IMG/VR virus record: IMGVR_UViG_3300032116_000817
Coordinates: 1 to 32,627 of that record
Reading direction: 5' to 3' (one strand)
Length of the DNA stretch: 32,627 nt
From: a virus
Part shown: one piece after another, positions 1 through 6,860 of the stretch
How the letters are laid out: each line of letters opens with the position of its first letter
Position numbering within the stretch: the stretch's first letter is position 1
The notes under the pieces: generated by a model
Seen by the model: only the letters and a program-made list of their open reading frames with translations
Told to the model about the DNA's origin: nothing
Database searches by the model: none
Position numbers and translations under genes: made by a program

Positions 1-572
1 GATGCAAAAAATGAATCTGCGATGTGATTGGGAACGAACGCAAATTCGTCCAAAAATAGAATATTGAATGACATACCACGAACTGCAGAAGCAGAAGTAG
101 AAGCAGCCAAGATTTTACTTCCATTCTCCAGTTCCAAGGAACCCTTGTTCCACGATATAATTCCTTGTTGCATCCACTTCGGCAAGTTTTCATAAGCGGT
201 CTGCAGTCTGTCTAAGAGTTCTCTTGCTGTTGCTGCTTTGTTTGCAAGAATGCCAATATTCACATTATCATTAAACACGGCATAATGTAATAGGAAAGAT
301 ACTACAGTAGTACTTTTTCCCGTCTGACGGGGCATTTTGCAGATATTAAATCTGTGCTCGTGGAATCTTCTTACAAGTTTCTCTTGAAAAGGATACAGCT
401 TGAAAGGTTGCAATCCATGATCAAGGGTTACAATTTTTACATAATTTTTTGCAAAATATACGGGATCTTCCATACATTTTGCAATCTCAATAATTTGCTC
501 TTCAGTAAATTCATGAGTGGTATTCGCTTTTTTTAATAGCGGATTACCAAGATAAACATCATTATTTGCCAT
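1..572 (-). CDS. gp17: Terminase large subunit gp17, N-terminal part (runs off the window)
   Basis: This is the ATPase half of the DNA-packaging motor, which docks on the portal, pumps DNA into the prohead and cuts the concatemer. My own translation from the ATG at 570-572 gives 190 codons to the window edge. Walker A is MPRQTGKST at residues 80-88. Walker B is ILFLDEFAF, with Asp175 followed by the catalytic Glu176. This matches the gp17 ATPase domain of T4-like phages (T4 gp17 is 610 residues). The C-terminal nuclease domain lies outside the window. An AGAGG ribosome-binding site sits about 8 bases before the start. The preceding gene ends only 17 bases upstream, so the two are probably co-transcribed. 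Confidence 0.95.
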   Translation of the reverse strand, partial: MANNDVYLGNPLLKKANTTHEFTEEQIIEIAKCMEDPVYFAKNYVKIVTLDHGLQPFKLYPFQEKLVRRFHEHRFNICKMPRQTGKSTTVVSFLLHYAVFNDNVNIGILANKAATARELLDRLQTAYENLPKWMQQGIISWNKGSLELENGSKILAASTSASAVRGMSFNILFLDEFAFVPNHIADSFFA

Positions 573-589
573 AACGAACCTCTAAAAAA

Positions 590-2662
590 TTAATTACAAT
601 TCCAACGTCTTCTTGCTGCTAATCCTCTTTCTCCATCCCAACTTCTACTACGAGAGCAAAATGCTTTACGTCTTTTTGCTGCTGCACTACCAGGTTTTAC
701 ATCTCCAGTTACAGGTGCCTGCAAATTAGATCCCGTAGCACGATTATATTTTTCTCTTCCCTTTTTAGTAAGACCTCCACCTCTACTTACAGGAAGTTTT
801 TCTCCCCTACCTACAGACAGAGGGGGACCTTCTTCTTCCAACTCAACTTCTTCTCCCATTGGTTTGACGTAGTTTATATTTGAACCTGGTTTAGCGGAAC
901 TACCTCCTTGAGGACCAAACGCTTGAATCAATGGTTGTCCGGGTTGAATTTCTGAGATTGAATGATAAACTACATTAGAACCTGGATAAACTTTTTGAAG
1001 TTCATCATTGATTTCTTTTCTTGTTGGAGTCTTAACTTGAGGGAAAAACATTTTAAGAGAATAATATTTCCCTCTCCAAGAAAGAGTGACGGCGATTACA
1101 TTTCCAGTTTGTGCTTGGAGTCTTGTTGCCTCACTTACTTGGGACTTAAATCCTTTAATTGGTTCTGGTTTTATTATATCAATTATTTCGGCAAAAGTAT
1201 TTCCATCGACATCCTCGATTGTTACATCTTCCTTCATTCTTTCCGCTGCTTTGCGCTTAGCAAATTGCATATAAGACTCACCTGGTCTTAATTTATTATC
1301 AGATTTTGAAGTAGAAGTAGATTTAGATGCAATACTATCTTCACGGGCCCGTTGATTTGCTCCAGGTCCACCTAGTTTGCGATCTTGTTCTGGGTCTGGA
1401 TGCCAAAAATCCGCACGTTCATGAACAACTTCTTCCTCATATCCTTTTGAAGGAACACAATTTGGAACCTGCTTTCCCCCCTTTTTCTTCATTCCAACTT
1501 GAGTATATCCTTTCCAACAAGGATCTTCTTCTTGAAGTTCGCCTAGAATTTTATCGACTAAAGTTTCTTCTTTATTGATTTTTGGAAGTTTTGCTCCTGT
1601 TGGTCTTGGTTGTTGACCTTTAGCAAAAACTCTTTTACCTTTTTCTTTCATGGGCAAAATGGGACCACGCTCAACATTTTCAGTTGTCATTTCTCCGCTT
1701 GCAATGTAGTCCGCTGCAGTATCAATATAATCTGCTGCTTTAGTGATCTTTGATTGTACCCATGCTTCCAAATCACCTTCTCCTTTGCCAACTTTTGCTT
1801 TAAGTCTCTTTACTGCATTCTCAATGGTTTTGAGTTCTGATCTTGCCATTGAATATTCTTCATCTTTAACAGAAACTTTATCCCATGCTTTCTCTCCATA
1901 AGAGCACTCGGATCTTGTTTCTCTTTTATCGCATAAAGGACAATATCTTTCTTCTTCGTGCATAGTTTCCTCCGATTTGGTTCCCCAGTTTGCTGCACCA
2001 ACTTTGCGACATTTGACAAGTGCTCCAGAAGCATATGCACTTGGCCAAACATCATATTTAGATTTTACTTTATGATAGCAGGCGTCTTTTTTACCTTCTT
2101 TTTTCTTTTCCTGTAAATCCATCTCTTCAGTTCTTACGTTAGTTGGTTTTGCAGCGTTTCTTTTCTGTGGTTGATTTGGATCTTGCTTGTTTTTTCTTCT
2201 AAATGCCTTTTCTTCTTTTTCTGGCGATAAATTTGCTGCCATTTTAGAACTTCCGCATTTTGGTGTAGAAGTTTGTCCTTCTTGACGAGCGCATGGAGCA
2301 CCAGCAAAAGGACCGCCAATTTGAACCCATCCTTTAACTTTTCTTCCGGTTTTTGGATCTCTTCCACTTGATTTATTAAACCAATCGCGCAATCCTTTAT
2401 CGCCAGATTTATTTTCTTCTTTTACATCTTTGAACTTTTTATGTTCTTTTTTTGCAGATGACTCCATTTTTTTCAAACGAGTATAATAATCTGGTATTTC
2501 GTCAAGATGTTGAAGGGCAATATTTCTGGCAAGATTGTGATCTTGAGTATGTTCATGCTCAATAGGCTCTCCCATATCAAGTTGCTTTTGTATAAAAGAA
2601 ACGTCAAGACGATGTTTCTTCGCAATTTGCTCAACTGTTTTATGAGATTTCAATCTAGACAT
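590..2662 (-). CDS. 690-residue chain of short cyanophage domains, between gp16 and gp17
   Basis: The function is unknown. The protein looks like beads on a string, with short domains joined by charged Glu/Lys-rich linkers. In order: residues 1-68, a helical segment with EHTQDHNLARNIAL and DYYTRLKKME (resembles DUF5661); 88-178, GLRDWFNKSSG then cysteines at 124 and 136 (resembles DUF5872); 192-228, a DVWPSAYASGALVKCRK segment; 241-253, CPLCDKRETRSEC, a possible zinc-binding knot; 308-322, ADYIDTAADYIAS; 381-404, DPCWKGYTQVGMKKKGGKQ; 485-585, a more ordered alpha/beta segment; 614-690, a basic tail rich in Arg and Lys ending WNCN (resembles DUF6321). DUF names are from memory. In T4, gp16 and gp17 overlap, so this gene is an insertion between them. 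No signal peptide or membrane segment is seen. It could be an internal head protein or a scaffold-like polyprotein, but that is inference. Confidence 0.85.
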   Translation of the reverse strand: MSRLKSHKTVEQIAKKHRLDVSFIQKQLDMGEPIEHEHTQDHNLARNIALQHLDEIPDYYTRLKKMESSAKKEHKKFKDVKEENKSGDKGLRDWFNKSSGRDPKTGRKVKGWVQIGGPFAGAPCARQEGQTSTPKCGSSKMAANLSPEKEEKAFRRKNKQDPNQPQKRNAAKPTNVRTEEMDLQEKKKEGKKDACYHKVKSKYDVWPSAYASGALVKCRKVGAANWGTKSEETMHEEERYCPLCDKRETRSECSYGEKAWDKVSVKDEEYSMARSELKTIENAVKRLKAKVGKGEGDLEAWVQSKITKAADYIDTAADYIASGEMTTENVERGPILPMKEKGKRVFAKGQQPRPTGAKLPKINKEETLVDKILGELQEEDPCWKGYTQVGMKKKGGKQVPNCVPSKGYEEEVVHERADFWHPDPEQDRKLGGPGANQRAREDSIASKSTSTSKSDNKLRPGESYMQFAKRKAAERMKEDVTIEDVDGNTFAEIIDIIKPEPIKGFKSQVSEATRLQAQTGNVIAVTLSWRGKYYSLKMFFPQVKTPTRKEINDELQKVYPGSNVVYHSISEIQPGQPLIQAFGPQGGSSAKPGSNINYVKPMGEEVELEEEGPPLSVGRGEKLPVSRGGGLTKKGREKYNRATGSNLQAPVTGDVKPGSAAAKRRKAFCSRSRSWDGERGLAARRRWNCN

Positions 2663-2684
2663 TGAATTGAGAAGTACCTTTTTA

Positions 2685-2692
2685 TATTTATT
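2685..2692 (-). promoter_or_regulatory. Late-promoter-like AATAAATA before the 690-residue gene
   Basis: The minus strand reads AATAAATA, close to the T4 late -10 element TATAAATA and to the NATAAATA form reported for a cyanophage. It overlaps the gp16 stop codon and lies 23 bases before the ATG at 2662. An AAAGG ribosome-binding site follows. The implied leader is very short, so the call is tentative. Confidence 0.35.
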
Positions 2693-3125
2693 ACTCTACA
2701 GTTTCTTGGGATTGTTGTTTTAAAAATTTTGCTAATTCTGCCGTAGATCCTACAAACAAGGCATTATTCACTGTTGTTGGTCCTTTTGGTTTATCTTCTT
2801 CAATATCCTTTAATTTTTTTTGCAGTTCCATTAATTTGTCCGTTGCATCAGCGACACTTTTAATGAGTTGTCCAGCAACTTCATATGCCCTCGGCATCTC
2901 ACTTTCCTGAGCCAATTCCAGGATCCCATTAATAGCTTCTTGACCCTTTTCTATAAGAGAGTATAAATTTCCTCTAGTATAAATGTAATCTTTTTTTATA
3001 TCATCAGAAATAGTATTTGTAGATATTTCAATATTTTCTGTATTGCTGTCTATTTTTTTAGATACAATCTCTGCGCTAGTATTAAACGTTTCATTCAAAC
3101 CATCGAATTTTTTTGTCATTTTCAT
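2691..3125 (-). CDS. gp16: Terminase small subunit gp16
   Basis: This is the DNA-recognition and regulatory subunit that works with gp17 to start packaging. The 144-residue length is close to T4 gp16 (164). The central helical segment YIYTRGNLYSLIEKGQEAI followed by ESEMPRAYEVAGQLIKS matches the gp16 core, where T4 has a NADSPRHMEV-type segment. The C-terminal VNNALFVGSTAELAKFL corresponds to the T4 segment ending NATVFMGSPTELM. The gene follows gp15 by five bases, as in T4. A second in-frame ATG two codons later (3117-3119) is equally possible because neither has a good ribosome-binding site. Translation is probably coupled to gp15. Confidence 0.88.
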   Translation of the reverse strand: MKMTKKFDGLNETFNTSAEIVSKKIDSNTENIEISTNTISDDIKKDYIYTRGNLYSLIEKGQEAINGILELAQESEMPRAYEVAGQLIKSVADATDKLMELQKKLKDIEEDKPKGPTTVNNALFVGSTAELAKFLKQQSQETVE

Positions 3126-3130
3126 AAATT

Positions 3131-4132
3131 TTATAGATTTGAACCACTAAAACCAAAATCGTCACCATCTTCTACCAATAAATTATCAGATGAGGTTATA
3201 GATTTTACTTCTGCTCCAATTAGATGAGAAGTAACTGTTGTTTCGTCTCTTCCTCTTTCTACAGTCAAAGTATTTGCTGAAATAATTTTTACAAACACCT
3301 CTTCCCCTTCAATATCAAGATATGTATTGGGGAGTATAGAAGATGAATCATTGACTTGAATTAATATATCCTCTGCACTTATATCTTTAGTTAATGTAGT
3401 CAGAACGTTGCCTGTGTAGTTTTTAATTGCTCTTGGTTGGGCAGAATAAACAACTTCTCGTATTGGAGAATTTGTAGTATCGCCTGCAATATAACCAATA
3501 GTTGCTTTTTTGATAATATCTTTTGTTGCGGAAGAAACTGGTCCAAAAAGATAAGTTTTTACTGTAAATCTTAAAGTATATAACAACACCCTTCTTGTAA
3601 GAAAGTTTCCTTCATAATCATCCTGCATACTAATGCTTTCTAAAACCACAGGAATATCTCTTTTTTCTCCAATATCTTCCACCAATTCTACAGACATAGC
3701 ATATGCTGGTTGAAAATATGGTAAAATTTGTTCAATGATTTGCAATGCATCATCATTCAATTTGGACATAATACTAAGTTCAAATTGCATATTATATGGA
3801 ACTGGCAAATATGCCTTCTTAGTTTCTGTCCCATTTGAAGACGATTTCATAGTGAATGTCTGAGTCGTTGTCGCCTTTCTTGAGGAATCATATGTTAATC
3901 CCGTAAATTCAAAAGACATTCTTGGCAGAGTAATTTGAACCGGTTTGTTCAAGTCTGGCGATTGCTCTAATCTTGCAAGAAATTTTTGAGTTGGTCCATA
4001 TGCAAGAGGTACTTTTATTACACTCTTTACATTCTGATTGTTGTCAGTATGCTTGATACTAATATCATTAAACAAAGAACCAAATGCAATAACTGTCCTT
4101 CTTAAAATTTCGTGATAAAAATATTCAAACAT
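3131..4132 (-). CDS. gp15: Tail sheath stabiliser / tail completion protein gp15
   Basis: gp15 forms the ring that caps the finished tail and joins it to the neck. The N-terminus MFEYFYHEILRR aligns with T4 MFGYFYNSSFRR. The internal DALQIIEQILPYFQPAY matches the T4 DMFQIVEQILPYFQP signature, followed by the conserved GEKRDIPVVLESISMQDD and LTRRVLLYTLRFTV segments. At 333 residues it is about 60 longer than T4 gp15 (272). The extra C-terminal part (about residues 245-325) has a beta-rich module, LDIEGEEVFVKI then LTVERGRDETT then a His-Gly pair. Related modules recur in the giant tail proteins of this window. A late-promoter-like element lies 46 bases upstream, and AAGGA precedes the start. 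Confidence 0.93.
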   Translation of the reverse strand: MFEYFYHEILRRTVIAFGSLFNDISIKHTDNNQNVKSVIKVPLAYGPTQKFLARLEQSPDLNKPVQITLPRMSFEFTGLTYDSSRKATTTQTFTMKSSSNGTETKKAYLPVPYNMQFELSIMSKLNDDALQIIEQILPYFQPAYAMSVELVEDIGEKRDIPVVLESISMQDDYEGNFLTRRVLLYTLRFTVKTYLFGPVSSATKDIIKKATIGYIAGDTTNSPIREVVYSAQPRAIKNYTGNVLTTLTKDISAEDILIQVNDSSSILPNTYLDIEGEEVFVKIISANTLTVERGRDETTVTSHLIGAEVKSITSSDNLLVEDGDDFGFSGSNL

Positions 4133-4177
4133 ACTTTAACTTTCCTTACTATATTAATAAATTGATTGATTATTTTC

Positions 4178-4185
4178 TATTTATG
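4178..4185 (-). promoter_or_regulatory. Late-promoter-like CATAAATA before gp15
   Basis: The minus strand reads CATAAATA across the gp14 stop codon, 46 bases before the gp15 ATG. This is the best-spaced late-promoter candidate in the window, because the implied leader (about 40 bases) leaves room for the AAGGA ribosome-binding site. It lies in one of the larger gaps (48 bases) of the structural block, which fits a promoter position. Confidence 0.5.
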
Positions 4186-5587
4186 GCATCCCAAAGGGAT
4201 TTCTTTCACTAAAATCTATTATTTCATCTGCTTCATCTTCAATTTCGTCATTATTTGTAAAACCATCTTTAACCGAAAGGGTTTCTACTCTTCTCAAATA
4301 ATGAGAAGCACTTGATGCAGTTCCTACTATGTTTTCTCCTGGATTAAATTGTCCATTTACATTAGAAACCTCTAACACATTTGTAATAGAATTCCAAGAT
4401 CTAACTCTAGCAGTTACTCCACTTTGATTTCCTGTTACAATTTCGTTGAATATAAAACTTCCACTCGAATTAATTGAAGGAGTACCAATGACAATTGTTG
4501 GTGTCTGTGTATATCCAAGACCGGCATTCGTGATTCTAATAGAAGTAATTGATCCAGCAGCGGAAACAACTGCTGTTGCTGCTGCAGAAACTGATGAAAT
4601 GCCAGTAAAAGTTATTGTTGGTGGATTTACATAACCTGAACCCGAATTAGTAATAGTAATAATTCCTACTATTCCATCTCCTAGAGTTGCTTTTGCGGTT
4701 GCTCCATTGCCACCACCACCAATAAATCTAACTCCAGGAGTTGTAGTATATCCATATCCTGGGTTTGTAATTTCAACACTTTGTACTGATTGTGCGGATG
4801 GATTTGTATTGTCGTTACATACGACTATTCCTCCAATCATCTTAGCGATTGCAGAAGCAGATTGTGTATTTGCTGGGGCAGAAGAAATTCCAACGGCAGG
4901 TATGCCAGTATAACCTCCTCCTCTATTGGTTACCGTTATAAATCTAATTCCACCATTTACTATTCCAGTGCTTGCGGTTGCAGTTATGCCCACCCCTATC
5001 ATTTGGAGTTTTTGTATTGGACCAATTGGAGATACATCTCCTCCTATACTTCCATTTATATTGTCATCAATATCTGTTATTCCAGTATCAATAATTTCAT
5101 CTTCGTAGCGGAACAATTCGCATTTTAACTGATAGGTATATAGTCCTTGAAGTTGATAAAAAGGTTTTTCGTGCTCGACATATTTTATTTCAAAAATTCT
5201 ATCCCCGAGAGGGAAATAAATTAAATCTCCTTCCTTAGGTCTTGTAGATAATTTAATATTTGGTATGTTCTCTATTAATGGAGAAATATAAGTTTTAAAT
5301 CTCTCTCTAGAAATTATTAAATTAATTTCATTAAGTGCTTGTATTCCAAATTTAGATAATATTGTTGTGTTATCACCATAACCTTCAAAATTGTCTAGGT
5401 AAGCTTCTATTGGATATGCATTTGAAAATTCAGATTCAATAACCTCTCTAATTACCTTTTTTTCTGTTATATATTTTCTTGGTAGATAATAAACTTCTAT
5501 TCCATACATCCTCAATTGCTCATTAATTAAGTCTTGTATGAGACCCTGCTCTGATTTGGAACCTTGTAGAAAAAATGGATTTAACAT
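4181..5587 (-). CDS. gp14: Neck protein gp14 with a large beta-repeat insertion
   Basis: gp14 works with gp13 to complete the head and connect it to the tail. Residues 1-165 carry the gp14 core: EVYYLPRKYI (T4 VECYYVPREYV), AAYLNSFEGY-like EAYLDNFEGY, KEGDLIYFPLGDRIFEI and KPFYQLQ. The C-terminal FSERNPFGMP corresponds to the T4 tail end. Between them is an insertion of about 270 residues that T4 (256 residues in total) lacks. It holds four repeats of the form I-T-N-x-G-x-G-Y-x-x-x-P, with GGGY at 223-226, GYGY at 277-280, GSGY at 316-319 and GLGY at 356-359. A G-E-x-I-V-G type module follows at about 381-425. The start lies two bases after the gp13 stop, so translation is probably coupled. 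Confidence 0.92.
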   Translation of the reverse strand: MLNPFFLQGSKSEQGLIQDLINEQLRMYGIEVYYLPRKYITEKKVIREVIESEFSNAYPIEAYLDNFEGYGDNTTILSKFGIQALNEINLIISRERFKTYISPLIENIPNIKLSTRPKEGDLIYFPLGDRIFEIKYVEHEKPFYQLQGLYTYQLKCELFRYEDEIIDTGITDIDDNINGSIGGDVSPIGPIQKLQMIGVGITATASTGIVNGGIRFITVTNRGGGYTGIPAVGISSAPANTQSASAIAKMIGGIVVCNDNTNPSAQSVQSVEITNPGYGYTTTPGVRFIGGGGNGATAKATLGDGIVGIITITNSGSGYVNPPTITFTGISSVSAAATAVVSAAGSITSIRITNAGLGYTQTPTIVIGTPSINSSGSFIFNEIVTGNQSGVTARVRSWNSITNVLEVSNVNGQFNPGENIVGTASSASHYLRRVETLSVKDGFTNNDEIEDEADEIIDFSERNPFGMP

Positions 5588-5589
5588 AA

Positions 5590-6438
5590 TTAACCAATCA
5601 TATCTAGTGGAGGGAGCTCATAAGTATTTGACATCTTCTCCATTAAAATATCAATCTCTTTTTGAGCATCATCATACATTTGTCTTCCATTCAATTCCAC
5701 TCCACCTGGAAGTTTAACTCCGGTGAATTTCATCATATTTTGTCCCCATTGTCTTTTAATCAAAGAAGTTAAATATGGTTTTATGAATGAATCATTCCAA
5801 ACTCTTGAATAATCATTTGGATCTAAAGTTGAATAACAATCTATAATAAAATAATGATTTTCTGTTACTGATCCCCAATCAATATCCAAATACAACCTAT
5901 CTTGCCTCTTATTAAATCTTATCTGTTTTTGTGTATTTAATAAGAAATCCAAATCTTCCAAATATGTTTTTACCATTGCATAACTTAAAAGTTCAGTAGT
6001 TCCCCAATAATAAATATCATTTAAAAATAGTTGATATTTAACACTAAACATATTGTGGGTAATAGTATTAGCACCATCAAAGGTGAAAATTTTATTTACT
6101 CCTATAACATTGGGCGGAACTTGCAAGTAATTGCTATTCTCTTCATAAGAAAATGTAGCAGCAGTTCCTACTATATTAGTTGATACTGTGGTAGTGACAA
6201 TACCTACAGAGTTTTGATTTAATCCTCTTGCTCTTCCTCTAGCGATGTCTTGTGATGTGACTTTATACTTATAGAATGTGGGATAAACGCCATCAAAATG
6301 CCTTTCTTGAAAAAATTGTATAGCATCATCTACCAAGTCTTCAATTTGCTCGTCAGCAACATTTATCTCTAAAACTGGGGCACCAAGTTTTCTTTTACAG
6401 TAATCTATTAATTCTTGCCTGGTAGATGGTTGTGCCAT
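5590..6438 (-). CDS. gp13: Neck / head-completion protein gp13
   Basis: gp13 binds the portal after packaging and forms the neck with gp14. The N-terminus MAQPSTRQELIDYCKRKLG followed by APVLEINVADEQIEDLVDDA and IQFFQERHFDGV is, from my knowledge of the family, the standard start of cyanophage gp13. The C-terminal part has KRQWGQNMMKFTGV and LPGGVELNGRQMYDDA. The 282-residue length is near T4 gp13 (309). It sits directly upstream of gp14 in the T4 order. A GAGGT ribosome-binding site precedes the ATG, and a CATAAATA late-promoter-like element lies 20 bases upstream. Nothing is unusual in the gene itself. Confidence 0.93.
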   Translation of the reverse strand: MAQPSTRQELIDYCKRKLGAPVLEINVADEQIEDLVDDAIQFFQERHFDGVYPTFYKYKVTSQDIARGRARGLNQNSVGIVTTTVSTNIVGTAATFSYEENSNYLQVPPNVIGVNKIFTFDGANTITHNMFSVKYQLFLNDIYYWGTTELLSYAMVKTYLEDLDFLLNTQKQIRFNKRQDRLYLDIDWGSVTENHYFIIDCYSTLDPNDYSRVWNDSFIKPYLTSLIKRQWGQNMMKFTGVKLPGGVELNGRQMYDDAQKEIDILMEKMSNTYELPPLDMIG

Positions 6439-6457
6439 TTTTATTACCTCGTAAAAA

Positions 6458-6465
6458 TATTTATG
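6458..6465 (-). promoter_or_regulatory. Late-promoter-like CATAAATA before gp13
   Basis: The minus strand reads CATAAATA across the stop codon of the upstream 60-residue gene, 20 bases before the gp13 ATG. It has the same eight bases and the same overlap with the upstream stop codon as the gp15 element. The leader would be only about 12-15 bases, just enough for the GAGGT ribosome-binding site. Confidence 0.4.
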
Positions 6466-6643
6466 AAAAATTCATAGACGAAAGGTTTAAAACAACTTCT
6501 TGTTGTTTTAAATACAATTTATAATAACATTTTGCAATATCTTTTAATTTATCAATATCATCTATAGAATCTATTTCTGAGGAATATTTAAAATATTCAA
6601 AACTTTTGCTCAAATTTTCCAATTTAATTTCATCGGGATTCAT
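6461..6643 (-). CDS. Small conserved cyanophage protein (60 aa), unknown function
   Basis: This is a 60-residue, mostly helical, acidic protein. It begins MNPDEIKLENLSKSFEYFKY and ends with a KLYLKQQEVVLNL segment. From memory, similar small proteins sit just before gp13 in marine cyanophages. The start lies inside the end of the upstream 75-residue gene (14-base overlap), which suggests coupled translation and a linked role. There is no membrane segment and no recognisable catalytic motif. Its position between the tail-fibre-like protein and gp13, where T4 has wac, suggests a structural accessory or chaperone, but this is inferred from position only. Confidence 0.8.
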   Translation of the reverse strand: MNPDEIKLENLSKSFEYFKYSSEIDSIDDIDKLKDIAKCYYKLYLKQQEVVLNLSSMNFS

Positions 6644-6857
6644 TTATTAAACTCCTTAGTAGAGATTTTATTTCATTGATATCATCTTTAATATTATTCA
6701 AATCATTTTCAAAATTCTGTAATTTTTTACTCTCAGCATCTCTATCCATTTTCATAGATAAGTATCTTTGATATTCATTTACATTTGTATTAATAATGGA
6801 ATTTGTGGTAACATCTCTTACCAAATCACTATTATCTTTTACTTTAATATATTTCAT
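6630..6857 (-). CDS. Small coiled-coil protein (75 aa), unknown function
   Basis: The N-terminal half (MKYIKVKDNSDLVRDVTTNS) looks like a short globular head. The C-terminal half (about residues 40-72) has regular hydrophobic spacing in KKLQNFENDLNNIKDDINEI and KSLLRSLI, which indicates a coiled coil. From memory it resembles small cyanophage proteins found next to gp13. It starts three bases after the stop of the 2569-residue gene and overlaps the next gene by 14 bases. It could be a small trimeric or whisker-like virion part, or a tail-fibre chaperone. The sequence does not distinguish these. Confidence 0.8.
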   Translation of the reverse strand: MKYIKVKDNSDLVRDVTTNSIINTNVNEYQRYLSMKMDRDAESKKLQNFENDLNNIKDDINEIKSLLRSLINESR

Positions 6858-6860
6858 AGT

